From positions 6,293,129 through 6,357,128 of the forward strand of contig JAEMBT020000007.1 in the NCBI GenBank assembly GCA_018873245.2: DNA of 64,000 nucleotides, read 5' to 3'. Source of the stretch: Archegozetes longisetosus (taxonomy: Eukaryota > Arthropoda > Arachnida > Sarcoptiformes > Trhypochthoniidae). The position numbers were made by a program, and so were the translations under genes. Under the pieces are notes generated by a model. It saw nothing but the letters and a program-made list of their open reading frames with translations. It was not told the origin of the DNA and made no database searches. How positions within the stretch are numbered: position 1 is the first letter of the stretch; each line of letters opens with the position of its first letter. Positions 11,371-22,147 of this stretch are shown here, in pieces.

Positions 11371-11640
11371 TTAACAGATAATATTATTTAATGCATGATA
11401 CATATAAGAAGGTTTATTGCTTCGGGATATCATTAAAAAATATGTCCGTCTGGGCTTATGACTAGGAAAAAGTACACTTCTTTTCATAGATGGCTGATCA
11501 CAATAATCTTCGACAATAAACATTTCGTGTTTCAAGTGGTCTAATAGTGTGCATATTTTCCAAGTTTTAAGCTCAAAATAAATGCCTCCAACTTTTAGTG
11601 TCTTCGCTTCAACTAGTCGTTGTAAACGTTGACAAAACAA
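11371..11640 (-). CDS. Possible coding fragment, unrecognised, 89 codons
   Basis: Open minus-strand frame with balanced amino acid use (for example GGIYFELKTWKICTLLDHLKHEMFIVEDYC). The frame has no Met near its left end, so it would have to be an internal or terminal exon; the stop follows ALNNIIC. No domain recognised. It sits beside a MITE, so it could equally be part of a transposon. Low confidence. Confidence 0.15.
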   Translation of the reverse strand: MFCQRLQRLVEAKTLKVGGIYFELKTWKICTLLDHLKHEMFIVEDYCDQPSMKRSVLFPSHKPRRTYFLMISRSNKPSYMYHALNNIIC

Positions 11641-11667
11641 AGCTGATACACACTCTTGAGAATGTTA

Positions 11668-11811
11668 CAGTCAATTTCGCTTATAGTGAGTACCATATCG
11701 AACTCAGATCTCTTAAATTCCATACAGGGGGTGTACGGTTATGGTGAATCTCCTCTAATAGTAAACTCTTTAGCTGCACTGACCCGTTCACTATAAACAA
11801 GAATGACTGTG
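11668..11811. mobile_element. pogo/Tigger-like MITE, short
   Basis: The left end is TA then CAGTCAATTTCGCTTATAGTGAG. The right end read on the other strand is CAGTCATTCTTGTTTATAGTGAA, ending beside TA. The CAGTC start, the repeated TTATAGTGAA words inside the terminal inverted repeat, and TA targets are the hallmark of pogo/Tigger-type Tc1/mariner MITEs. About 144 bp, no coding capacity. Related to the element at 20230..20655. Confidence 0.6.
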
Positions 11812-14272
11812 TAATCGAATTTTCTTACTTTTATAAACTGATTCGGGCGTTCGTCGAAATCTCAATAGTAAGAGAAATGATTGAATTGAGAGTTACTTGT
11901 TTGTGAGTTAATCGTAAATTTGAATCTTATTAAACTTAAGTCTCTTGACAATATGTCATTCGTGGAATTAGACAATTTAAAATTTCAATCCAAACTGTGT
12001 AGTCATAATTGATAACATTAAGCTTTACCTTTGTCAACATGTTTGTCACATAGTTTTCAAGGTTTAAGTTAAATCTTGTTTTGAGGATGCCGTTAGAACT
12101 GAGATAAATCCTAAATACAATATATCATGAGACGAGTGCTATAAGGTGCTATCTCTAATCGAAATAACATTATAGACATGACTTTATAGCGCTGACCCGA
12201 TACTATATTTCTAAAGGTTAACTGAAAGCTAACTCAATTCATAATAGCCACAAAGCAGGACTTTATACTCAAAAAACCTCACAATTGAACAGGTACTAAA
12301 GTTTCAAATCATACTGACTAATAGAGTAAATTATGGCGGAATAAAAAATGTTTATGAAACAAAGCCGATTTTGAATTTGTAATGAAACAAAACCAGAGTT
12401 TAATTTAAATTTGCAATTCAAACGTGAGCCACAGTTGGCATTTGCAACTTATAGTTTGCTCTAATAACAATCATTTCAATTGATACTCACAAGCATTAGG
12501 AACTTGAGAAGAAAACAGTATTGAAATAAATCAAACGCTTTCAATGTGATATTTGAAGCGAGAAATGTTGTTCTGATGCTATTTCGGCTGTGGTGTGTTA
12601 TATGTTATATGTTGTGCAGTTAAGGCATTAAATCACTTGCTCCATGAAAACGTATAATGAATAATGAATAAAACAAAACTATTATAATCGGCTATTTTTC
12701 CACAAATAATTGTTATGTTTGAAGATTCCGTCGTTAAGTTAAAGAATATAAATTATCTCACTTATTCTTTTTATAGCCTTAATCTCTTTTCTCAAATGCT
12801 GTGCTCTACCGAAAACGGTTATCACAGATTATTTGTTCTTTAATTAAAGCATCAGACATTCGGTAATTATTTTGCAGATAACAAACTTACAGATCATTTA
12901 AATTATTATCTCATTCATCAGATAAAAGTTGAGATAATTTAAAGAAAAATAGTTGGTAATCATGTATAATTGGTTTGCTGATAAAGAAATAGATTTAAGA
13001 AAATACAATCTTATCGAAATGTTTGATTTTAACCGAACGTAACATTATGAATGATCTATATATTCAAAACAGTAGCGAATGACCAAAACTAATTCATAGT
13101 AATATATTTGACGGTAATCGCAGCCAAAATGTGATCGTGATATGTAGTACCGAATGAGGATTGCGTGACATGAAGGCATTAACTTTTATGGTGAGAATCA
13201 TTCTTGTTGTTCACTTTCCTCACGCCTCGAACACTATTTAAGTTCTTTTTAACTTTTCAATGCCTTCCAGAAAAGGTGTCCATTCACTGTAACTGTTACG
13301 CTAGAATTGGTGCGGAACTGGTCTAGAACTAGTCCAGAATTGCTCGAAACTCTTTGTTTTTAGGAGAATTGATTTATGTTCTATTCTGTACTTTATAGCT
13401 AGGGTCTAAATTAATCACCAATTCTCTCCCCTTTTTCATCAATTTCTTTCTTCAAAATTAGCTCCTATTTCCTGTTTATTACTTTCTTATTAATGCTTGC
13501 ATTAAATCACACTTTTTAAGAATCAAACCTTATTCATATTCTCTCAGGTCAACTAAACTTAAACTTTAGTTCTCAATGGTTTGTGAGAAAATCATGACTA
13601 TTTATGTTCTGTCTGAACATTATCAAAGCTACAAACTTTGGTTTATTTGATAAGATATTTTACTTCATGAGAAATTTTTGCCAAATATTTCACTAAATCT
13701 TTGCCGAACAATTATTATATAATTATATTCACTTTGAAGATGTGAACACATTTATCGAATTGTTCATCATATCAAAAGTAGTCTTTAGGTAAAACTTATT
13801 TTATCATAAGAAAACGAGAAATTCGTTCTACTTTAGAAAGTTTTCTCATCGCGATGGAGAATAAAAAGAAACAAAAGATAGAATTTTATTAAATAGCCCG
13901 ATGCAGTGCAAGATATATAGTTTCCTTGACTTTAACTGTAAGGTATCCCTTATATGACTGCATTATGAACCTTCGATGACTACTTTTGTTCAGTTTATTA
14001 TTTAAAGCATGAAATTTATTAGTTTTAGTTGACCTTAACATGAAATGAAATTGGAAAAATAAATTATGAAAACTAAATCAAATTTATGTGCAATTTAGTT
14101 GTCAACGCCTATCCTTTACTTCATAGGTGTTGTCTCTTAATTAAGTGCTTTCGATTGAATGTGACGATAAAAATAAAATAAATATTTAATTAAAATGCAT
14201 TTGATTAAGAAATGAGAAAATCAAAACTTGCTTAATAGAAATTCTAATCTTTCTATTCATTACTCTCGTGCA
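11812..14272. other. Non-coding stretch
   Basis: No gene recognised. A 50 bp piece near 12272..12320 resembles 16735..16776: both carry, on the minus strand, GTCAGTATGATT followed by TGAGGTTTTT. This suggests remnants of the same interspersed repeat. Confidence 0.3.
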
Positions 14273-14354
14273 TCATTTTCAAAATAACTAAGCAACATTT
14301 TCAAGACAACCAAGCATCATTTTTAAAATAACCAAGCATCATTTTCAAAGTAAT
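14273..14354. repeat. 22 bp tandem array, about 3.7 copies
   Basis: Unit begins CATTTTCAAAATAACTAAGC; copies differ at a few positions. Period 22 bp. Confidence 0.8.
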
Positions 14355-15310
14355 CAATTCATTCGATTCTTGTTTTTTAAAGATTAATTCAGTTAATTCC
14401 TGTTTCTATGGATTAGCATAAGATTCTTAGAAATTTATTTTTTCTTTCCAAGAAAGAAGTCAAGACTTGTTTGAGTAAAAACTACAAGTATTAAAATGTA
14501 TGTGTGCACAAACAACATCAAAAAATTGGACGTATAATCTGAATATTCGATTTGCATATATTTTCAAAGGTTACGCTTAGGCTTCTTATTGATGTATGAA
14601 GATGGAGATCAAAGTGAAAATGGAGATCCAGCTGAACATGGAGTCGAATCAAGTTGATTATAGTTGGAGTAGTTTGCAAGCAGTCATTATGAATAAAACA
14701 GTAGATATGTTATGATATTTGTAATTACTGCTTAGATTTATATTGAGTAAAACAAAGTCGATGCAAATTAGTTCAGATCCTAACCAGAGATCGACAGTCA
14801 TTTCAATAGAAGGCAAGAGAAAGTGTGCACATGTATTAGAAGCACGTCTTTCAATCTTTCAGCTCATTTGCATTTCGCATTTGCTTCTCCTCCAGGTTTC
14901 TGAATGACAGTCACACCCTTTTATATATAACCCCTTATTACCATGTCGTTCGTCAATGAGGAGCTAAAACAAAAAACATTTCAAACAAAATAAGTTTAGA
15001 TTTATGATAGAAGTTTAGTGTAATATTAAAATCAAAATCAGTTATATTAGTTAGGAGTGATAGTTGAAAAAATCAATACCACTACGAGTAGTGTTGTTAC
15101 TCTTGTTTTAATTAATCAATACTAACAACAGGGATATAGGGTTTCACTGTAAAACATCAATTAAAATTCAATTCAACTCAAATTTGTAAATTGAGAAACA
15201 CAGTAGACATAATTAAGCCTTAGAACTACTCATTTATTCTGAGTCAGAAAAACTTAACCCATAGATACTTTGTAGAGACTTTACTTGAAATATATCGGAT
15301 AATCAATTGT
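14355..15310. other. Non-coding stretch
   Basis: Nothing recognised. Contains a small GATGGAGATC-type direct repeat near 14598..14650. Confidence 0.3.
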
Positions 15311-15311
15311 T

Positions 15312-15312
15312 G

Positions 15313-15345
<33 letters not shown>

Positions 15346-15356
15346 TATGTGTGTTT
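15312..15356. repeat. (TG)n microsatellite
   Basis: Uninterrupted TG for about 26 bp, then TG with A interruptions. Confidence 0.95.
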
Positions 15357-15663
15357 GATGTGTTCGTGCTAAACTAACTACTAAATAATGCGAGTAAAAG
15401 GATTGCAAATCGCTTTTAAAGCAAATCTTAATCACAATCCGATGGTTCTGTTTTACATTAGAATTTTTTGTCTTTTAGATCAATTCAACAAATGCTCTGC
15501 TTAAAATGAATTGAAGAAATGGTTTGCTTTGAATGAGTCTTCAGATGGTTTGTTTTAGATGAATTGAAAAAACGGTTGCGCCTAAATCTTACAACACAGG
15601 CGGAGTCAAACCGATCAAAATATATGATAATGTTCTGAATAATGTGGATGGCTATAAAGCTAG

Positions 15664-15700
15664 TCATCATCATCATGACAATGATGATAATGATGATGAT
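15664..15700. repeat. (CAT)n/(GAT)n microsatellite
   Basis: CATCATCATCATGACAATG passes into GATGATAATGATGATGAT. The trinucleotide run is inverted about its middle and can fold into a hairpin. Confidence 0.9.
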
Positions 15701-16404
15701 TTTAGATGGAGTATTGTCTCTTCGGATCAGTTTTAAGCCTAGTTTTTATTGACTATGCCTGGATTTTCACTGTAAATGTTTTATTCACTTATACTTTTTT
15801 GATGCGTTCGTTCAAATTGAAGCGACAATTTTAATCTCTTTCTAGTTTAAATTAGGAGAACAGAGCGAATGTCATTTTAACTCTCTAACTTTCCTATTTA
15901 ATACATGTGTGTTAGCCTCACTTGTCATTAGGAATATTGAATTTCTCTTATTAGCAAATAAAGGGTCAACGTTAAAAAATCTCAGATCTAAATCTCAGAT
16001 CTTTTTCGCGAATCTCAAACTAAAGTTGTAAAATGTCTTGTTTGAAATTATCAAAATTACAATTATTTAATAAATTGCCTCTTCTTTAGGCAGAAGACAC
16101 TTCTAACATTAGGTAAACACTGAGATTTTGAAGCATCAAATTTAAGCTGCCTTTTGTATGTGAAGATAGTTTTGACTTCTTTTCGAGGCGAAGATAGTTT
16201 TGACTTTCTTTCAGGTGCACCACTTCAGTGCTTTCTTAAACTTCAAATATGATCTTTTTGAGATTAGTGTTGAATTTCTAAAATTATTAATAGTTAATAC
16301 GAGTTATTAATTCAATTACAAAAGCATATCTTTGAAAAGCGTTAACTTAATCTTATTTCATGCAAAGGCACTGATGAGTTCGACCCCATCTGTTTTGCCC
16401 CATT
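15701..16404. other. Non-coding stretch
   Basis: No gene. Short duplications: ATCTCAGATCT twice near 15980..16000, and GAAGATAGTTTTGACTT twice near 16162..16212. Confidence 0.4.
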
Positions 16405-16586
16405 TTGACCTACATTACACATTACATAACAGGAGGGGTCATATGTATAGAATTCGACAAAAGTGCGGTGTCTTACTATCTTAAAGGCGCCCAATGCCTC
16501 CCATATTTCCCCCGCAACTCCCCAGCTATGAGCAGGACTATAGCTACGGTAGAGAAACTAATGGTCTCTCTCTCACACTCGTTCAC

Positions 16587-16628
<42 letters not shown>

Positions 16629-16650
16629 TCTTATTTCTCTATTGATATGA
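16405..16650 (+). CDS. GC-richer block with two overlapping coding-like frames, unrecognised
   Basis: The block 16380..16590 is clearly more GC-rich than its surroundings. One frame (from 16405) reads GGVICIEFDKSAVSYYLKGAQCLPYFPRNSPAMSR; another, from an ATG at 16494, reads MPPIFPPQLPSYEQDYSYGRETNG. Both run into the CT microsatellite. They cannot both be real, and no domain is recognised. An exon, an untranslated leader or an old repeat are all possible. Confidence 0.12.
16590..16625. repeat. (CT)n microsatellite
   Basis: About 18 uninterrupted CT units. Confidence 0.95.
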
Positions 16651-16790
16651 CCATATACCATATCCCATATTATACTGAATACCATATTCATACTTCTTAT
16701 AGTGAATCGCAAAGCAATCCCCATAACTGTGATCTCATACCTCTGAAAAACCTCATCATTTTCAATCATACTGACAATTGGTCTCATTGA

Positions 16791-18834
16791 TCATTTTACT
16801 CTCTTCCTTAACCAAAAGCTGTCTCTTCTTCTTCGAGGGGAATTTGGCAGAGAATGGCTGGCAATGCGGAATTGTTTGACCTCCGAATGGAATAAGATTG
16901 TTATCAGCGTTGATATACTCTAAAGAGTGGCTTTTGTTAAGTAGAGAAATTGAAATTTGTTGGCTTAGGAGTAATTCAAATTTGTTCGCTTAGGAGTAAT
17001 TCTGAAAACATTATGGAGTGGTCTTTCCAGATCGCTTATTGCGTTTAAAAAAGAAATACTCCAGAGCCAGAGCTAACACTACAACACAATGCTGTCCAAA
17101 AACCATAACTTATGGCTCTAAATCTCAAATACACTATCATTAACTTTTTTCAGAAAGAATATGTCTTTATGTGTGGCTTTCCTTTGACAACAAAAATACT
17201 TTTGACTTAATTTGACTTAAAAGTTAGTCCAAAAGCGAGCAAACCATGAATAATATATAAATTATTGCGAAAAAGTTTTCATAAAGTAGCAAAAATCTTT
17301 TTTCACTTTGGCTCATTTAAGTTGCCATCGAATTAGTACAAAGATCTAATGATAGCTATATTATTATGACGTTATTCGCATATAAAGCGTATATTTATTA
17401 GTTAAGTCTGATAAGAGACGTGAAAACTAGTGCAACACTATATGGTTTTCAGTTAGAAGTACTCAATCTGCAAATGTTATTGTTTAATTGATTTGGAATC
17501 TAATTTTGGTTATTAAAAATAATTTGTAGAAATGGCCAATTCTCATTAGTGGTAGTGTTTTCTGGGGAGAATAGAATGGATTAAAGTAGAAGTTAGACAG
17601 TTTTTCATAGAAAGCAAACTAGTAACTAATTAAAATATACTGTATTTCGAATAGAGCTCTGCACCAGTATAGACTATATCAGTACAATCTATATTCATAT
17701 AATATATATTCATATAAACTTCTGCATTTAAAGCATTAAGATTATTCATACATAAGCATAACTAATATATTTTTCATGTAAGAAAACTCAGGTTCAGCAG
17801 CATTGGACTATTGAACGTTTGAAATGATGTCGAAAATGATGTATTCGCCATCTCAACGAAAATGGTTTGCGCACAACTCTTCTTTCCGTATGACGTATAG
17901 ATCGCTTTTTGAAAAAACAAGTGCCTAATACAGTATATATCTCTATGTCTGTCTCTATGCATATCTCTATCTATGCACTAATACATCACATGATTTCGCA
18001 TTATTTTTGACTCAGAGAACAAATAGAGGAAAACTTTTTAATTAATTTGTCTCTTTACTCAAGTTGATTGTCAAACAAAGAAGAATTGCCATTTGTGCCA
18101 ATGACAGCGATTCTTTCAATAGAGAGAAACACAAGTAGAGAGAGAAGAGAAGGCTTTATATTTGATGAAAATGTAATCCTAATTTGTCTATTTGCTAAAT
18201 CAGACTTTGTTTTTACAGAAAGAATCCTGAAATGTTTGGAACAAAAACAAGTCAATTTCGATTATTATAGTGAGTTAACAAAATAATTGCATAATATACA
18301 GCTCTTTCATTGCAAGCTCTGTCATTATATTAATAGTTAGGGTTTCATTTGCGAATCCATTCTAATTTACATATCATTTTCCTCAACTCTTCTCATACTA
18401 ACTAAGTATAGTTTCATTAAAGCCCAATTCAGATATACATTTCATACGAAGCCTCTGTAACTAATGGCTTAATTCTAATTTCTCGATAACTTATCTGACA
18501 GCTCACTGAAAATCACCAAATTATATCTAGCTTATCAAAACCAAGGCGGCTAGTAGACAATAAGATATGAAACATTTTCACTCGAGTTTAGGCTCAAAAT
18601 GGTTATAGAGTATGAAATTATTGTATATTCGTGAAAACTACGTAATTTGCTAAAAAGTGCGCAAACGATAAGAGACAACCTCTACAACAGCTATCTCAGT
18701 GTATTAGCACTAATTAAATTAAACGCTATAACTAAGTCATAAAGAAAATATTATTTTCAGACTTAATTATACATTTTCACTTTGCAGTTCGTTCACAAGA
18801 GCATAATGCAAATGTTAACGAACTCTTCAGCTAA
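16791..18834. other. Non-coding stretch
   Basis: No gene recognised. ORFs at 17774..17962, 18055..18255 (minus) and 18068..18286 (plus) are about as long as chance gives. The last two overlap on opposite strands in a purine-rich tract (AGAGAGAAGAGAAGG near 18136..18150). Confidence 0.3.
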
Positions 18835-19149
18835 CTACGACATTCTGCAGATTTTAGACAATAGATTGCATATAGAATGAAAATTCATGTACAGGCAGTG
18901 TGCAAAAACTGAGTTGTAAAATAAATCATCAATACTGTAGTGTATCATCAAAAATAAAGCTGATGTGTCCAGCAATAAGGGAAGTATTGGGTGTGACTTC
19001 CTTTTTAAAATTAATGCTGTGTATGCTTGAAGCGCAACACTTTCACTTCCTCTGACAACTGAACCATTTCCAAAAAACTCGAGTATACTTTCTAAAAAAC
19101 TTTTCAAATACTTGCCATCTCCCAAATCAACCATTACACTACCACTCAT
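18835..19149 (-). CDS. Hypothetical protein or exon, 104 aa
   Basis: ATG-started frame of 104 codons; the frame stays open 13 codons further upstream (to a TAG). Composition is protein-like, with a Gly/Ser-containing start (MSGSVMVDLGDGKYLKSFLESILEFF) and a long hydrophobic middle (HPILPLLLDTSALFLMIHY). The spacing FLESILEFF..ALQAY faintly recalls the C-terminal lobe of PI3-kinase-like enzymes, but no kinase motif is present and I do not assign it. Frames this long are expected about once or twice by chance here. Confidence 0.2.
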   Translation of the reverse strand: MSGSVMVDLGDGKYLKSFLESILEFFGNGSVVRGSESVALQAYTALILKRKSHPILPLLLDTSALFLMIHYSIDDLFYNSVFAHCLYMNFHSICNLLSKICRMS

Positions 19150-20227
19150 TGGAATACTTCTAACTTTAGCTTTCTTAATTATACCTCTTGTTAACTAGTT
19201 TAAAGTGACATTAAGTCTGATCTGTTAGCTGCTTGAAACAAAAAGCATTTCCCGAAATGCCGCTTTCGTGCATTCCATCAAACTCTTTTAGTTGATCAAC
19301 TCGTTCGTTTCCATATGGACTTTACATTGACTGCAGTTGTAAAGCTATTTCTGGAGTAAATCCCTACTGATATGCATTCTAATTTCTTACTATTTCATTA
19401 GTATTTAGAACATATTTTAGTCCTAGTGTTCACCTTAAGATTGAGCTCATTTTTGCTTATTTCTTATTTATTTGTTATTTTAGATTCTTAATCAACTGAA
19501 TTAGCCTTTTATTAATTAAATGTTTGCATAGCCTCATAAATCGTGTTACGTTTACTAGATTGAAAGCTCTCCTTATATTTATTTACTTTTTAGTGCAACT
19601 ATCGATCAAAACATAGATAATTACAATATTATTTGAGGACATTTTCTTTTATAGTAATTTCCATGTTATTAATTGATAAATATACTAATTATATCCTTTG
19701 ATTATGCATTAATGGTAGCTTTTTTATGCTGTGTATTTTTATGATAATGTGCTGTAACTTAGAGAGAAAGCGCGTATCTCTTACAAAATATAGTATAACT
19801 AATACATGTTGAGGCTTTAGGCATACAAATACCTAATGCTATAGTGAAAAAGTTTTCTCAAAATAACTTTAATCCCCATTTGGTATCGACTCTGAAATTA
19901 TGCAAATTATAGTTTCTTTATAGAGAAACGTTGATTGTTATAAAATCTATACATAATAATTGTAACACAAATAATACAATTGACTAAAAAACTTAAGATT
20001 CCATTATATTTTACGGTCAATTATTAACTCATGATATCTTCAATTGAAAGCTGGAAAAGCTTTTCTATTTTGTTATCGGCATAAATGTTTAGAAGTATCA
20101 CGAATCAAGTCCAGGTGTTTTCCATTTTGCAGTCTTTCATATTTTCTGTTCAACTAATTGTTTCTACCGCTTCAATGAATTCGCCAATTTTTTATTACTT
20201 ATAGCTTTGCGTTTAGTTGTGCTCATG
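19150..20227. other. Non-coding stretch
   Basis: AT-rich; nothing recognised. Confidence 0.4.
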
Positions 20228-20229
20228 TA

Positions 20230-20655
20230 CAGTCTACCCCGGATATAGTAAACCTGCTTATAGTCAGTATACACTTATAGCAGACACTCTACACAAAATA
20301 TTCATTACATTAGAACTCATGGTGAAAAATCTAGTTAAAGTTTAACTCGCTTATAGTGAAAACTCAATTGTTATTCACATACCTTAGCCCAAACATAGTA
20401 TTCATTTATATTGACTTTTATGAAGTTTGTAGAAATGATCAAAGACTTTCTCGGAAACTATAGAAATTACCTGTTAGGATCAAATTTGATGTAAACTAGC
20501 TTATTTTTCTTATTGTAACCTTTAGTCAACTATCATAGAGCTAACATTTCTAATTTGGATCACTAATATTTTCTGCAGTAACATTTATAGTGAATCACAA
20601 TTACAGGAAAAGCTTTCGACAGGACCTGTCCGTCCACTGTACCTGAGATAGACTG
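20230..20655. mobile_element. pogo/Tigger-like MITE, 426 bp
   Basis: Left end TA then CAGTCTACCCCGGATATAGT (TA at 20228). The right end on the other strand reads CAGTCTATCTCAGGTACAGT, followed by TA at 20656. The ~20 bp terminal inverted repeats match at about 15 of 20 positions. Internal TTATAGTGAA words (near 20350 and 20585) repeat the subterminal motif, as in Tigger-type elements. No transposase is present, so it would have moved in trans. TA target duplication is intact. Confidence 0.8.
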
Positions 20656-20657
20656 TA

Positions 20658-21855
20658 ATATATAACTAATATTCTAATATGATATTTGGTAGCATGAAAA
20701 CTAGGTCACTAAATAATTACAAACATGAACGTAAGCATTGATGTAAAATTTAGAGATGCATCAGATGATATAAAACACAATTTTATAGATAAAAATATAT
20801 TAGAAGAAAACATAATAGCAGTGAATCTTTTCACTCACTCTATTATTGCTCCAACCTGTCTTTTATCTAACCTTCTTTTCTAGTCTTTTGTATTACTAAA
20901 TCAAATCTATTGTTGTCAAGTTTTTTTGTGTACAATCTTCTAAACAAATGATAATTAGTGATACGTTGCCCCTAATTATTGATATCTAAACGATAAGAAC
21001 TTGAGCGACAGAATTTTCAGCTAAACTGAGGGAATTCCCTTCGGATACAGATCAGTTGCTTCAGTTTGTACTTTTTCAATAGAAATACCTATTTATTTGA
21101 AAAAACACCGGCTAGATCTGATTCTGATTTTATCTGTCTTCAAACAGACAATTTATAAATACTAAACAATCCAATCTTTGTTTATCTAAATAAGTCATTC
21201 ATCAAAACTAAAATATACTCAATAATTAGCTGATATTAATTCATTTGAAAGTTCAACTGGACGATAAATTACGACACATTGAACATGCACATAACATAAA
21301 AGTTGGAACGCTTACAAAATTCAAGATCATCTTTCAGTTGAAATGAGTTATGCTTTTGAGTTATAGGTGAAGTGAAGCCTTTCACCACAAGATCTGTTTT
21401 ATTTTTCTTTATATTCACAAAAATGTCAGTACAGCAGTTCTTATTTATATAAGTTTTAATAAGAAAAAGAATAACTCTTTTGCAAACATTACCTCCATTG
21501 AAATATTTGAAACCAACCGCTAAGTTATATTCAAGACATTATTGAAGACATTGCAACGGTTTTCGTTTTCATTTCCGCTAAAGTATTAGAATCGGAGAGA
21601 ATTTTTCCTATTGTGACAGAAATGTCTTTTATGTTAGAAATGCTTTCACTGTTTACTATTGTTAAACTAATTGCGACCGAGACCTTGGAAGCTATACCCT
21701 TTTCCCTAAAATATTGGAAATGAGGGTCAGATATGAGGGTCATATATGGGAGTTTCGAGCAAAACATTCAAAACTCTGCCATGTATACAATCGCGACCCA
21801 CTTTTTATGCTAGAGTTTTATATCAAACCAATTATCACTACCAAACTCGAAACAG
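20658..21855. other. Non-coding stretch with one weak ORF
   Basis: The minus frame 21531..21767 (78 codons, Ser/Ile/Lys-rich, e.g. DSNTLAEMKTKTVAMSS) and the plus frame across it are both open and somewhat GC-richer than background. I recognise neither. Elsewhere nothing. Confidence 0.2.
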
Positions 21856-21989
21856 ATGCTAAGTAGTACGAATGCAGATGGAATGGAGGACCAAAACAGC
21901 CATAGCATGAGAGCCAGACAGTCACTTCCTCCACAACCCTGTTTTAGTAACGTTCACTTTCATTTGGCCTACATTTGCAATGAGCAAAG

Positions 21990-22085
21990 CCATCAAACCT
22001 ATCAAACCTATCAAACCTATTGCAAGCCTAAACCTACCAAACCTATTGCAAGCCTAAGCCCATCAAACTTATTGCAAGCCTACAC
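21990..22085. repeat. Compound tandem repeat: ATCAAACCT units then 'CCTATTGCAAGCCTA' units
   Basis: Three 9 bp units (ATCAAACCT) pass into three copies of a longer unit containing ATTGCAAGCCTA followed by CAAAC. It lies in a GC-richer block 21856..22400 with several overlapping frames of 67-99 codons on one strand, which is typical of low-complexity DNA rather than a gene. Confidence 0.75.
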
Positions 22086-22117
22086 ATACCTAGAGAGCTG
22101 GCATATTGCAACCGAGG

Positions 22118-22147
22118 ACCCTATCTGTAGGACCCTATCTGTTCCTC
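22118..22147. repeat. 14-15 bp direct duplication
   Basis: GGACCCTATCTGT occurs twice in tandem. Confidence 0.7.

Noticed and set aside
16587-16787. Minus ORF ending in (RE)n
   Set aside because: Its repeat is the translated CT microsatellite; the rest is of chance length.
18835-19149. Possible PI3-kinase-like C-terminal lobe
   Set aside because: Only spacing of a few hydrophobic and AY residues agrees; no DRH or DFG-type motif is present.
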